Source of the DNA: Hymenolepis diminuta | Lineage: Eukaryota > Platyhelminthes > Cestoda > Cyclophyllidea > Hymenolepididae | Length of the DNA stretch: 64,000 nucleotides | Direction: 5' to 3' | Assembly: GCA_900708905.1 (NCBI GenBank) | Contig: CAADRB010000006.1 | Span: forward strand, 1,018,049 to 1,082,048 | Shown: positions 1-12,070 of the stretch, one piece after another | Layout: each line of letters begins with the position of its first letter | How positions within the stretch are numbered: the first letter of the stretch is position 1 | The notes under the pieces: generated by a model | What the model saw: the letters and a program-made list of their open reading frames with translations, nothing else | Database searches by the model: none | Told to the model about the DNA's origin: nothing | Translations under genes and position numbers: made by a program

Positions 1-2740
1 AAGACAAATGGAGGAGTTTCAGTCTTTAAACCGAAATTTCCGCATAGTTCCCGTTATAGCCAGGTACTCTTTGTCCTTGATAACTTCATTCCTTGAGATT
101 TTTGCAAGCGTTTAACTTTGAGGGCAAGTGAGGTAAATTTTAATTTATGTTATTTTTCAAGGGAGAGATATTTTATGTAGTCCACTTTACATTCGTACAG
201 CCAAGTCAGACCAAGTTTAAAGAACTGGGTGGTAGTCCTACTCCCATCTCCAAAGAAGAAGCTAGCAAGATTTTTGCAATGTAAATAACTCTCAGATATC
301 TACCACATGAATATTGCACTTTACCAACACCCCGTGAATTCATCTGATTTTTTGGTGATCTTGAAGGTAAATCAAGAGATCTGCACATTTTTTTTCTATC
401 TACCAAAATAAATGCAATTTTATTTAGCAAAAATTAATAAAATGGGAGAAGCCACCTACAGAGGGAGGAAAGAGTGACAACCCACCGCACATATCTTTTG
501 CGACCAAAACACAATTCAACCTATCTACTTGCAGCTGTCCTCATTCACAAATTAGTTCTCTAACCTATTAGCTATTTCAAGGTCAACAAAATGAGCGGTG
601 CAGATGAAAAAATCAATCACAAGTATGATAGGATGACAGATGGGTATGTAGGGAAAAGGGGGATGGAAGGGAACATTATCACGAAGGTTAGTAACTGCGA
701 CTTCCATGAATGATGAGTGAGTGGGTGTCCAGCTTTGGGGTTAAATTATAGATAAACAGGCACGCAAAACGAGGAGAAAAAGTAGGGACATCATCTGCTG
801 CATTTATCGCCCAATCTCCTACTTGAGCGAAGGAGATGGGGTTATTTGAACAACAACAATAGACAAAATAGACCACCACCCTCGCTCTCTACTCAATTCT
901 GCGTTTATAAACTGAAGTGATTACATGGTTCTCATTTTCTCCGTTCTCTTAAGACTGGGAGTTGTTGGAATCCAAGCATGTTGAGATTTATCAGCTGCTG
1001 GGGATTAATTTTTTTGAAAGATAACGAAGAGACAAATCAGGATAGAGAAAGTGACCCAACGGTCCTTGAATTCGTGGCAGATTTGACTCTTGAATATTTT
1101 AAAGTTCATTTAGTTAAGACAACTCATTTCATTACAAGCATCCTAATTTACATATAACATGTTCCAAAATTTGAGATAAATAACGGAACAATGATTCCAA
1201 AATGAACCTATCAGTTCTATAGAAGAAATTCTATCCTAAATTTCAGGTACTAAAAGCTGTTTCTGAGAGATTTCACACTAACTGGACTTCTAGCTCATAC
1301 AATAACTTAGTCTATTTGATCATAGATCACATCGAAGATGGTCAAGCTCATTTTCAGATCCACCCTGATGAAATCAAAAGTGTGAAATAAATTGCGAAGC
1401 TACTTCGTGAGAAATCACAAACAAGTGGTTGAAAATGGGTCCATACAATGTTTGACACAGTCCTGTTCCACACGTTGATATGCTGCCTTGAAATCGCATT
1501 CGTTCACAGCTTAATTACCTGTGGACGAATTAGGGGACATATGACTAGAAAACGAATTATAAAGTCGATATAAAATTAAATGTGAATTTCAGACGCAGAT
1601 ATGAAGTTATGTCCAGTTACTAATGAAATTGATGAAATCAGTAGATGAATTATTTTTAATTATGTATTAGATCCGTCTCTTAGTTATATTGGAATATATA
1701 TTACACAGAGAATCCGTAATAAAACTTTAAAATAAAGATCTCTAGACATTTAAGCATTCAAGAACGTGCCAGGTTATCGACACACTATGAAGTTCAGAAA
1801 CCAGTTGTTCGAGTGTAAATGTGTACAGAAGTACGCTCTCAGATCGAAGTAAATATCACCAAGATCTGTCTAACGAACCTCAAAGCCACAGGTTTTTCAC
1901 TTTAAGTCCCGAGTGATTTAAAAAAAGTACATGGTTGGACTTTTAAATCGGAGTTGCCTTTTTATGAAATAGAATAAATAACTAAAATATTTGATTTTGA
2001 AAAAAAATAATTTACTCCTCAGCCATTCTTCACTGGATTGCACTAACTGAAAATCCAAGCTTATATGCGAAACCAACCACTCTGCGGCTCCAAAGATGAG
2101 ATAGGCAAAACTAGCCACTCAGTTCAAAACTGATTGGAATTGGTTTGTGTGATATAACATAAAGAAAATTCAAATGAGTGGAAGTTCTTTTCAGCTTAAA
2201 TCTCTCTAAGTAACTTTTACGATTCTACAAATCCGATATCTCAGTTTTCCAAATAGATAGGAGAGGAGAGAAAAAACACCCAAGTCAGGCTCGAGACCAA
2301 TTTGATTATAACCCAGGTATATAAGAGCGTAGCGATAATATAAATGCAAGAGAAATATGGCAGGTATAAATAATACAAATGTTATTTTCTCATGAGGAAA
2401 TATTAAATCAAGTGTTTTCTCATATTAAAAAAATATTTTCGACTTGATAATAACTCTTCTAAACTGAGCTCCATTTCAATTAAAATCCTTGAAATATGTC
2501 AAGCCAAGACATCAACCGTTTTTTGTTTTTAGTGACAGAAATCGACAATTTTCGTTCCCCTTTCCATTCAATAAATGTGATACTTACTCTTTTTCGTCCA
2601 CCCCGCATCTTATAGTCAGTTTACTGTGTGCAATTCTAACACATCTCAGTGTAGATCGAAGATGACACTACATCTGTCATTCTTAACGGGACAAAATAGG
2701 TAACTGGAAATTTGCAGAAAAATGGATAAAATTTCAAGGC
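1..2740. other. AT-rich intergenic DNA, no gene seen
   Basis: No reading frame here resembles a known protein, and open frames are short, as expected by chance in AT-rich DNA. Positions 580-880 are purine-rich and slightly richer in GC, but no exon with credible splice sites was found. I see nothing else to annotate. Confidence 0.6.
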
Positions 2741-2754
2741 CCTTTTAGGAAGGT

Positions 2755-2925
2755 CTCTCTCAAGACTCATCTAGGATAGAGGGGCCACTTCATGTTCTTC
2801 CTGGTGAGAAATTGAAATTATGCTATCCCCTTTATGTTAGTCAGAATTAACTAGTGTGGTTGACCATTCTGCTTACTGGATAACCTCGAACCTGCGATCT
2901 CTAACATCACAGACGAGCAGGTTAA
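2755..2925 (-). mobile_element. tRNA-derived SINE, decayed copy 1
   Basis: On the minus strand a tRNA-like head reads from about 2925 downward: a CTGCTCGTCTG anticodon-arm-like part, then a B-box-like GGTTCGA (reverse complement at 2882-2895). The non-tRNA body then follows with a GAATGGTCAACC block, a TTAATTCTG block, and a CATAATTTCAATTTCTCACC block. The same order of blocks recurs near 25.7 kb and 63.7 kb on the minus strand and near 14.8 kb on the plus strand, which shows a dispersed family. The copy is diverged and probably inactive. Family assignment rests on eye alignment. Confidence 0.65.
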
Positions 2926-2929
2926 AAAC

Positions 2930-4130
2930 AGAATGTCGAAAAAATGTCCAGTTAATTCATTCTGATTAATAAAAAAATTAAAATCTAAAATCTGCCAGAC
3001 ATTTACACGCCTGATTGCTTCCTTTGATATTTCTAAATATTAATCAGAGAGCCTAGAAAGAACGTGACCCGGGTTTAATTAGAATGTGAGCTGATTTTGG
3101 GGTCAGGTGAAGTCATGCTTCGGTGCTTTGAAGATGCTATTAAGCCGCCATAGTCCAATCAGCATCATTTCCTTTAGTTTATTAGTTAGTAAGCCGATTT
3201 CCATTTTCTAAAAGTTTAAATAAAAGTATCACAATTCAGAAAGTGGCTAGAGAAACTTCATCCACCAATTACCACTATCCATTTTATTGGACAGAATTAA
3301 TCGACTTCTGACATAGCAGACGTGCATGTGTTATTATTTACCTTAACGAACCTCCTTACGTTTAATTCAAGATGAACTCGTATGAAGCACATTCGTCGTG
3401 ATCGTCATTTCGATGGAATTTCAACCAAAGCGCAATCAAAAGGGCCAACCTTGATCTGTAACAAGGGACATCATCATTAATCACTGAGGTAATCCACTTT
3501 AATTAATTTGTGAACTGAATTGCACAACTACAGTTCTAAAGATAGATCCCAACTTTTCCCATCGAAAGCTATGTATTCCCCTTCATATTATTCATACTTT
3601 TCTATACAGGACATGGGTAACCAAATTTATTTATTTGTTTAAAGGGAGAAATGGACTACTTAGTGTAGTCTTATCACTCCAGAATTCCAACTGAATGGCA
3701 TTCGCAAATAATGAAGACAGATTTAATTTCTTTCTGATGGCCATAGGGCTTGACCAAATCGACGGGTTTTGAAAAAGTATAAAAGCCAAACATGAGGTCA
3801 AAAATTATGTTTAAGCAGTCCCAAGCCTGTTACTAAGGCCTCTATATGTCACTAGTCAAATACTAGACATGATAACTCGAGGAAGAGAACCCGACGAAGA
3901 ATTTCAATGACTAATCTCTTGCTCAAACTTCTCAGGTCCCTTTTAATATCGAAAGGCTAGTAGTTTATGACCAATCTGAACTCGATATTGAGAAGCGAAT
4001 AGTTAACTTCTTGAGTAAATGAAGAATATGAATTAATCTACCTCATGAAAAGCGGTCAGAGATCACCAAGGAACTAATGCAAATAACCACATATAAAATT
4101 GAGATAAAATCCCGTTAAATTCTGAAATTG
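2930..4130. other. AT-rich intergenic DNA, no gene seen
   Basis: Many short open frames in all phases and no recognisable protein, RNA gene or repeat. Nothing to annotate. Confidence 0.55.
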
Positions 4131-6262
4131 AAAGATTGCATATACCGCATTAACACGGCGTCTAGAACCGTGATTCGGCGGATAGATAACAATTTTATTT
4201 ATAGGAGCTTAGTGATATGGCACACATCCGCGCGAAAAACGCATAAAACACATCTTTTTGATGGCTGACCTGAAGAAGGGGGTTCGGAAAGAGGGAGGAA
4301 TATTTTAATTTCACTTTAAAGGAGACCTCAATCCCAGGGTGCAGAAGAAACCAGGTGAAAATCCCTCAAATACAAATGTCCTAAATGAGATCCTCGAGAT
4401 GAAGAAGCCTGTTTTAGTTATCAAGACTGATTTACTAAGGATGAATTCATATCCCATCAGTGTCTTAAAATTAAGATGAAAAAATAATAAATTTGTGAAG
4501 GCCGCACTGTCTAAATTATATCAACGCTTCCTTCAGATAGAGAACTAAATAAATAATATTTTTACTGAAATATTAATGTCGGGCTTCTCCTACCGATTTC
4601 AGTAATACAATTGGCCATAAAATTGAGCGAATATTTTCAAAAAACAGCGCAGTTTCTGTGGCTGAGAAAAATAAGCGTACCAATGTTCGATAAGCTCATA
4701 AAAGTAACAGAATTAAGAGAAAAGAAAAGCGCTTTTGCATCGAAATTCACCAAAAAAACGGAGATAAGAAGGGGGATAAAAATGCCACGCTTAGTGTGTA
4801 AGATTTTTCAAAGAGTGACATATATTTTAAAAATTCACCAAGAATGATAAGATCATCGCAAATCTCCACGACAAAGTGTCGCAAGGCGTAAAGAAATTGT
4901 GTTTTCTCTTCTAAGTTATATCACACTCCTCTAATAAATGGGACAAGGAGAGAGTGCGCCACATGTATAATTCACACAAAACCAGCAGTTAAGAAGACAG
5001 GCCGTGCAGTGAATTTGTCTGAACAAAAAGTACGGTGTAGCAGCAGTAGGAGTGTGTAATTACTGGGCAACAAATACTGGGAATAATACTGTATTGTTCC
5101 CTCTAAAAATACTGTCGTCACTGTGCCTACTACTCAATACCGATTTCCAGGGCCCGAAATGTGCCCGGGACATATGCACCCATCTGTCAAATATTCCGGT
5201 TAAACAACTATCATATGACCGAAAATGTGGATAATTGAGGTGCGTGAAAGGTGCGCGTTTTTACCCATGGAAAGGAAGAGCAGTCTATCAGATACATATG
5301 TGAGTGGGTGAGGACACATTGATAATCAGAGTTACCTCCGTCGGCCGACGGGGAATAAGACACGTGTGTGAGGGGAGCAACCAGACAGGTTTTAGAGTTG
5401 GAAGAGGAGGGGACATGCTGACAAAGAACCAGTCATGGGAGAGACAATATATTCCCCTACCGGTCAGCCAGCTGGCCCACAGTATGCGCGACATACCCTT
5501 GGCGTAATTGTGCGGGCGGGAACACGTGACCGTTAATAGCTCACATGACGACAACGGTGTGTTGGAGTACAAAACGGAGAGAGAATGACCAGGATGTAGG
5601 GTAATACACTTGGTCAGTTCCCTTTTGCCTTCTTCCAGATATTGAAAATGACACTTATTCACTCCTCCAGACTACTAGGGTGTGAGAGTGTGGATTATTA
5701 ATGAGCTTGTGCTTAACTGATGCGCGTTTTCTGCGTGTTCTGATTCTCAAGCATATCACAACGAAAATGGAGATTGAACGAATGAATTAATTAATAAAAC
5801 GTGACCAGCTGTGTGAAATGATGAAGAAAACGAAAGAGAATGAATTAAGTAATTATGCGAGCACTCAAATACAGGTGCATTGCACTCTCAACACGCTGTA
5901 AACACACTCGTTATTTCAAATTTTGATAAAGATTGATTGACAATTTGTTTCGGTGCCTGATCGACACTGGCCTCGTGGTCTTAATGACAGTTTTGTAAAA
6001 AAAATCAGTAAAACATTAATTTAGGCCCACGGAGTGCTGATTGAAAAGTCACCTTATTCGAATTAGAAAAACAGATACTTTTTCTGTGCAAATTCAACGT
6101 TAAGTGAGATTCTAATTGCTACTGAAGTAAGAATCAATAAAGATAATTTCAGTGCACAAATTTAATACATTCCACTTGGGACGATTAATCGATAAACCAC
6201 TAGTTCCGAGGATGACCTTGGATTGAAAAGTCATCAAACCCTGTCCCAAACGCCGCAATGCT

Positions 6263-6279
6263 TGTGTGTGTGTGTGTGT
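6263..6279. repeat. (TG)n microsatellite
   Basis: An uninterrupted TG dinucleotide run of about eight units. Confidence 0.95.
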
Positions 6280-6421
6280 AGACCACCCAAGAAATGACGA
6301 CATCCACCAAATAGATCAAATCCGAACCGAAACACCATTTTAGAGGTTGACGAAATCGACAACGAGCACATGGACGATGGTGTACCGTCTTGTAAAAAAC
6401 TGGATAGGAGGGAGAAAGAAA

Positions 6422-6432
6422 GGGGGGGGGGG
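6422..6432. repeat. G11 homopolymer
   Basis: Eleven consecutive G on the plus strand within a purine-rich stretch (6407-6440), unusual in this AT-rich window. Its length is likely to be polymorphic and error-prone in sequencing. Confidence 0.95.
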
Positions 6433-6600
6433 TGGCGGACAAAGTGCGTGTGAAGCGTGTCATGAAGTTAATGGGGTATTTCGAAGATGTGGGAATGTTT
6501 TTTTCAATGGATTTGTTGTACAGGTGTGTGCTCTAAATGTGTTCATGCGCTTTCATTCAATCACTGGGCTAAGCGTTCGGCCGAAACCGCTGGAATAAAA

Positions 6601-9600
6601 AATAGGCATGTGATTCATACAACTAACTGCAAGTCTAAATAACACCAAGCTTTTACTTTAACCACCAACCGATTCAGTTACAAAAAAGGTGATAAATACA
6701 GATAGCCAGAAAATTGGTGTCTGCGGAATCTAAAGCTAAGAAAATACAATACACAACATATCATTGTACTATAGAAGCACAAATTTAGGGACGTTCGCTA
6801 TTTCACTATTTAATTTCACACTAAAATGAAAAATGGTGCATTTTTTTATTATTTACGAGACTAGTTGGGTGAGCGGATGTACAGCTTTAAATTTTGGAGT
6901 GAGTAAAAAGGAATATGGCATATGGGGTTCCGCATTTCGCCCCCTTTATTGCTCGTATTTGAAAACATTTAGATATCTGAAACATTTATTCATTTAAAAC
7001 CTCCGAAATTAATTATGTATAACATCGAAAATGCTTCTGCATCATTGGAGATGGCATTCTGATACATCTTAGTTTCTTATCGTGAAAATTAAATGGAAAA
7101 AACATACCCTCATTCAAAGCGGAAAAATTGAGAGAGAAATAAGATGTTATTGATAGTCCAAAAAATCAAGCCTAAGATATAGCCGAACTCCTCTAGATTG
7201 GCATTCCAATTTCCGTTGGCCCTTCTTTTGAAATTTTTAACTACTTCCTATCTTTGATGAAAACTTAACCTTGAAGATACCTTCGAATTCGATAGACATC
7301 ACCTGAAAATCTAGACCTAAAAAGTTGTGTGTGTCCATATATTAACTCTTATCCCTGTGTAAAAAACCGAATAAATGGGCAACTAGCTGCAGCAGATACA
7401 TACATCCGTTTAGGCTGGCATTGCTATTTTATGCGTTGTCTTGTTCGATATAACAACGACATATACATGCATATACACAAATATCGACTTACGAGATCTG
7501 GACTTCCGAATATAGCTTCATCAGTGCTTCCCAGAGGCATTATGCTTTAGAGTTTGAAAAGATGCAAAGGACAGAGAAAAAGGTGATTGTTTTAGAGTAA
7601 ATTCAAGATTGTTTGATATTACGAAAGAGCGGTCACACTCAGTTCTGATTTCACCTTTGGCTTGGAAAATCAATAGGCCATAGAGTAGAGTCAAAGTTCA
7701 TGGATGCTCATACAGAGCTTGCGAAGCTAACTAGAAGAGGAAAATATAACACGGTTAATCAGTGCCGGTGATTGGTTAGCAGTGACCTCATTCAGGCCAG
7801 CAGCCTCCCTATTGATTAATTTCCAGAGGAAAATAAAAATCTCCCTCAAATCGTCATAACGTCGAGAACAACTGATGTAGAATTTAAATTACCCGACCCA
7901 GCCTCCTCACCGTAGCAACGAGATCAGACGTCTCGAGTTTAGAGATCAGCACACCCAGATAAGCATGAGACAACGTAATAGCGACGACATAGCATTATAA
8001 TGTGTAGCATAAACGCACCATAGCAAAACCAGGCGTGTTAGACAAAGAAATATTTACAAAACCACGAAGACAGAGTGTGATGCGCGGTAATTTAAGTCAG
8101 ACGAAAACACAAAACCCCAATTGCTGAGGCTTAAAATAATTCAAAGACGGCGAAGGTTCATTATATAGGTACATACTCAAATCTATGCAAAGACAATAGA
8201 ATTGTCGTGCAAAACTCCGGGACACTGGATTTTTAATGGATTCTAGAACGATTTAAAAAACTACAGATGAATATACAATTCCAATTTTAAATATGACCTA
8301 ATGTATTTTGTACTTTTTTCATGTTCCACTTTATAAAAGAATGACTAATACTTAAGTTTTATCTGATTTTGAAGGTAAGATGTTAAATCCGCATGTTAAT
8401 TGTTAATTGAAGTAAGTTAAAAATTGTACTTAGTACAATCCAAAACAACTTTTTCTTGAAAATTACTTTAAAATGAAAATAAATGACAAGGGAAATGTAA
8501 TTTGATAGAACATTTAACCTTCATTATATTGGTCTTGTGATGCGAGTACAAACGTTAAAATAAATTAAAAATACATAATCCGAAAATTACCAATAGCGAA
8601 GGCAATTTTTATATTTGGAAGAAAATAAACAAAGTTGTAAATGAAGAAAGCGATAAAACACATCGAGTGTAAAATGAAAAACAAAGTTTTGCAGGCGTAT
8701 TCATATATATATATTAAAGCATTCGCCATTTTATTCGACCTAAAATAATCCAATCAGAGTAATTCAACAGGCTTACCAGATATCATGAAATCGAACTCTG
8801 ACTTGCTCACTAGAAGAATTAGGGTCAACTGATAAATTAAGGACCATAAACCATCAATATCAATTACTCTACAAACTAATTAAACAACAGTGGTCTAATG
8901 CGAGCCCTATGTGTGATTATTAATGAAGACTGATCGAGGTAATAAAAGGCAAAATAAATACACTAGGAGGAAGACTACTAGAAGTATAGTAAGCGTAATG
9001 TAGTAGTACTTGTGATGGGAGAGGTCGAAAAAAGTGACAGTCACAGTGCATCCTAATCTAATAGTAGTCAAATGTCAGGTTGTCTAGAAGTGGGTAATTC
9101 GGCAGAGACCTAGATCAAATCAGATGAAGATAGTCTTAAATTACCAATGCAACAAAGTGATACCCCAAAGAAAATCTAGGTTGCATTGCAAATATAGGTT
9201 AGAGAGCTGACTCTGATAGATTATTTTTGCTCGTAAATAACAGGATTCTTCGTGTAGATTAAACGGCAAACGTTATAAGAAATGAGATTCATCATATATA
9301 GTCTCTATTAAGTGACCAATACTCTCCAATGGCCAGTAAAATAGTTCAACCGATTATTAGACCTACACCGTGATGATTTTTAAAAGTGAGCGAAGGTTTC
9401 TGCTAATAGGGAGTGTGAAAAGTGGTAAGAGGGAGATCAATCAAGCTGTCAAACCTGAAAGGTGTTTACTATTGTATGGCAACTGAACGATCCTTTTAGA
9501 AATAATAAATAACAAAAACTCAAGTCTCAGAAGAAGATAGAGGACTCACCTGTGAGTGTATAGATTTGAAAGTGAATAGAATTGATATAACTGGAGATAT

Positions 9601-11600
9601 TAATGTGTATAGACTCGTGAATGTATAGGGCATGTGCTTTAGAGAATGACAGCTAATGATCAGCTAATGGGCACGTGAGTCAGGAGGTAACCTGCCATAT
9701 GAGCTAAATAAACGAGGTGAATGGGAAAATGTTGAAAATTGAGAATCTCACCCGCGTGGACACATGATAAACCAGCTAGTATACAAGAGATAATTTATTG
9801 TTAAATAAGAAAAATATGCTTTCAAACTTATACGTTCAATAATGCTAAATCGAACATTATATATAGTAGATACTTAATATGGCACAATATATTTCACCCA
9901 CAAGAAAAGTAAAAATGTATGCACCTTAGAACTGATTTCATGAATAAAAACCAAGTTTCATATGTTATCGTGCACAAAATAAGGGCCACACAAACAAATA
10001 ATGAAACAAAATAGAACACAAAGTTTCCTAAATTTATCGAAAGTTTTATCACCCATTAAAGAGATAGAGAGGGAAATACTTTTCTAACAAACTGCAAATT
10101 TGACAGATAAAAAAATTCACGTAACAAAATGGCGCTTAAACTCAAAAGCAGCAGCATATTGAATGCAACCATGAATAATTTCAACCAAAGTATAACTCTT
10201 CCCAGAGTATGCACTTACAGTACTAGACGGACAACCCGTTGAAAATGTGACTCAATTATAACTAATGTTACGCCGCTTGCATGTCCTTGAATTCGATGTA
10301 TGGAAACAAGACGCAAACAAATGAATAAATATGCAAAAATTGCCTATAAATACTCTTTAATTGAGACGAATTTTAGGTATGAAATATTTTTAGTTAATGA
10401 TTACCGCCGTAATTATGATATGTAAGTTAAATCTAAAATCGCTGTTTATTAACTATAATTCACTAAAAAACATATTTAGATTATTTGACACGGTCAGATT
10501 ATACTTTTTTACTTTTAATGTGAATTTAAGGATTTTTTAAACTTTCACAAAACCGATTTATTTATAAGCTTTCATATTCGACAATTTGGATAACTTCAAG
10601 TTCCTTCGTTAAGAAAAATTAAAGAAGTATTTAAAATATGAATTAAGTGGTGGTTTGGTCACTTAATTACAATGATATATTTATATAGAACTAATGCACA
10701 AATGAGTTACAACGGTTAAGGACCCATAACATATAGCAGTAAAATTTTCGATCTTATTATTTTACCTTACTTCTCTCTCCAGTCGTAAGCAGGATACATC
10801 TTACTAAAAACAAATATCCAAGAATAATGAAAAAATTTGGAGATCAAAACTGTTATAATAAAAAGTACCCACTCCAAGGTGCATCACACTGCTATATTGC
10901 GCAGATATAACAGCTTAATTCAGTATTTTTAAATAGATTTTAGCAAGGGAAATTTAGATGATTGGAATTTCCGCATTTAATGAGTTGTGAATGAAAGTTA
11001 TTTCCTATTTTAGAAGCATTCATTAACTTAAAAAGTTTCATAAATCATTATGCAACTGTATTTTAAATGACTGAAGCTAATTTCTTGTTAGAAATCACAG
11101 ATGTCAGTTAACGGCCAGCAAAGGTAACATCCACGTAGTGGACATTGGTGTGCACATAAGTGACAACCAACAACCACAGGAGACATTGACTATCGAAGAT
11201 GACTCATGTCTCACGACATGATATTTGTATATATACCATATATTATTATTAACAAATTAGGATGGCTTCTTCAGCCATCCTCAAACGGTTCTAGGCACAA
11301 GAGTAACACTTTGTATATTATTAAAATCTATCAATATCATGGAAAATTTAAAATTGGGCTTTGGTAATTTACTCTTAATATTTTTAGTCAAAGATCATAA
11401 CAGTATGCCATAGTTTAAGGATATTATCTGCAGATAGAAAAAAAGAAGGAGCAAGCATAAAGATTTTTCTTAGTTTATCTTAAAATGAAACATGATATGA
11501 AATAATTTAGAAAATTGAAAATTCCAAAAAACAAAACTAATTATCACAATTAAATCATAAAATAAATTTACTATGTTTTGTAGGTCAAATATCTCTTTTT
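6601..11600. other. AT-rich intergenic DNA, no gene seen
   Basis: No recognisable coding sequence on either strand over 5 kb. It holds a short (AT) run at 8703-8714. A weak tRNA-like trace lies on the minus strand at about 8755-8830 (B-box-like GAGTTCGATTTC) and may be another decayed SINE copy. Otherwise I see nothing. Confidence 0.55.
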
Positions 11601-11655
11601 ATCTTTAGCTCAGCTTTTGTTTAAGTTAACCACAATGCAAAAGTTCACATCCGGA

Positions 11656-11663
11656 TTTCGCGG
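11656..11663. promoter_or_regulatory. E2F-like motif upstream of the DP gene
   Basis: TTTCGCGG lies about 410 bp before the DP start codon and resembles the E2F/DP consensus TTTSSCGC. Since DP proteins bind such sites as E2F partners, autoregulation is conceivable. A single 8-bp near-match is weak evidence, and the transcription start is unknown. Confidence 0.2.
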
Positions 11664-12051
11664 GTAACGATTATCTCCATTTTGAAAGTTCCGCTGAAAA
11701 AGTGAGCGAAATTCTAATTTTCCGGTATGTTCAAATGCTGTTATAAGGTTTCGAATATTGCAATATGTGTAAATGTTAGCGACTGACATCAAAATCGTGA
11801 CACTTACGCCCATGCACTGTTCGACAACCATTTTTGTTATCGCCTTCATTTTTCGATCTCGTGCTGCTATTTACATAGGTTAATAAAATGGCAGATTGTG
11901 ATTTAATACCACCGTTTGACACAATGGTCAATTTATAATATTTCATTCTGGCAATTTTAATATTTGCTTCTTTGCTACCTTCCACGTCATATATGCTGCC
12001 AGACTTTTATAATTTTTACTTGAAAACCTGCGTTCATCTATTAATTTTAAT

Positions 12052-12065
12052 TGAAAAAATTTTAG
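12052..12065 (+). promoter_or_regulatory. Splice acceptor just before the DP start codon
   Basis: An AT-rich tract ending in TTTTAG is followed by five bases and the ATG at 12071. It implies either a 5' UTR exon further upstream (not identified) or a spliced-leader trans-splice site, both common in flatworms. The sequence before it is AT-rich and looks non-coding even though the frame stays open. Confidence 0.55.
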
Positions 12066-12070
12066 GCGGA

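Larger units (their letters stand above)
4131..6600. other. CpG-richer intergenic island, no gene recognised
   Basis: This stretch is visibly richer in G+C and CpG than its flanks (for example around 4140-4260, 4860-5560 and 6230-6600). It contains the longest minus-strand frame of the left flank (5288-5662, 124 codons), whose translation matches no family I recognise, has no domain-like pattern, and is overlapped by open frames on the other strand. It could be a 5' regulatory island of a gene outside the window, an old repeat, or a decayed gene. I assign no function. Confidence 0.4.

Noticed and set aside
5288..5662. 124-codon minus-strand open frame
   Set aside because: No recognisable family, no domain pattern, and competing open frames on the other strand; not supported as a gene.
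11993..12070. Upstream in-frame ATG for DP
   Set aside because: The added residues are hydrophobic and AT-driven, and a splice acceptor at 12065 separates them from the real coding region.
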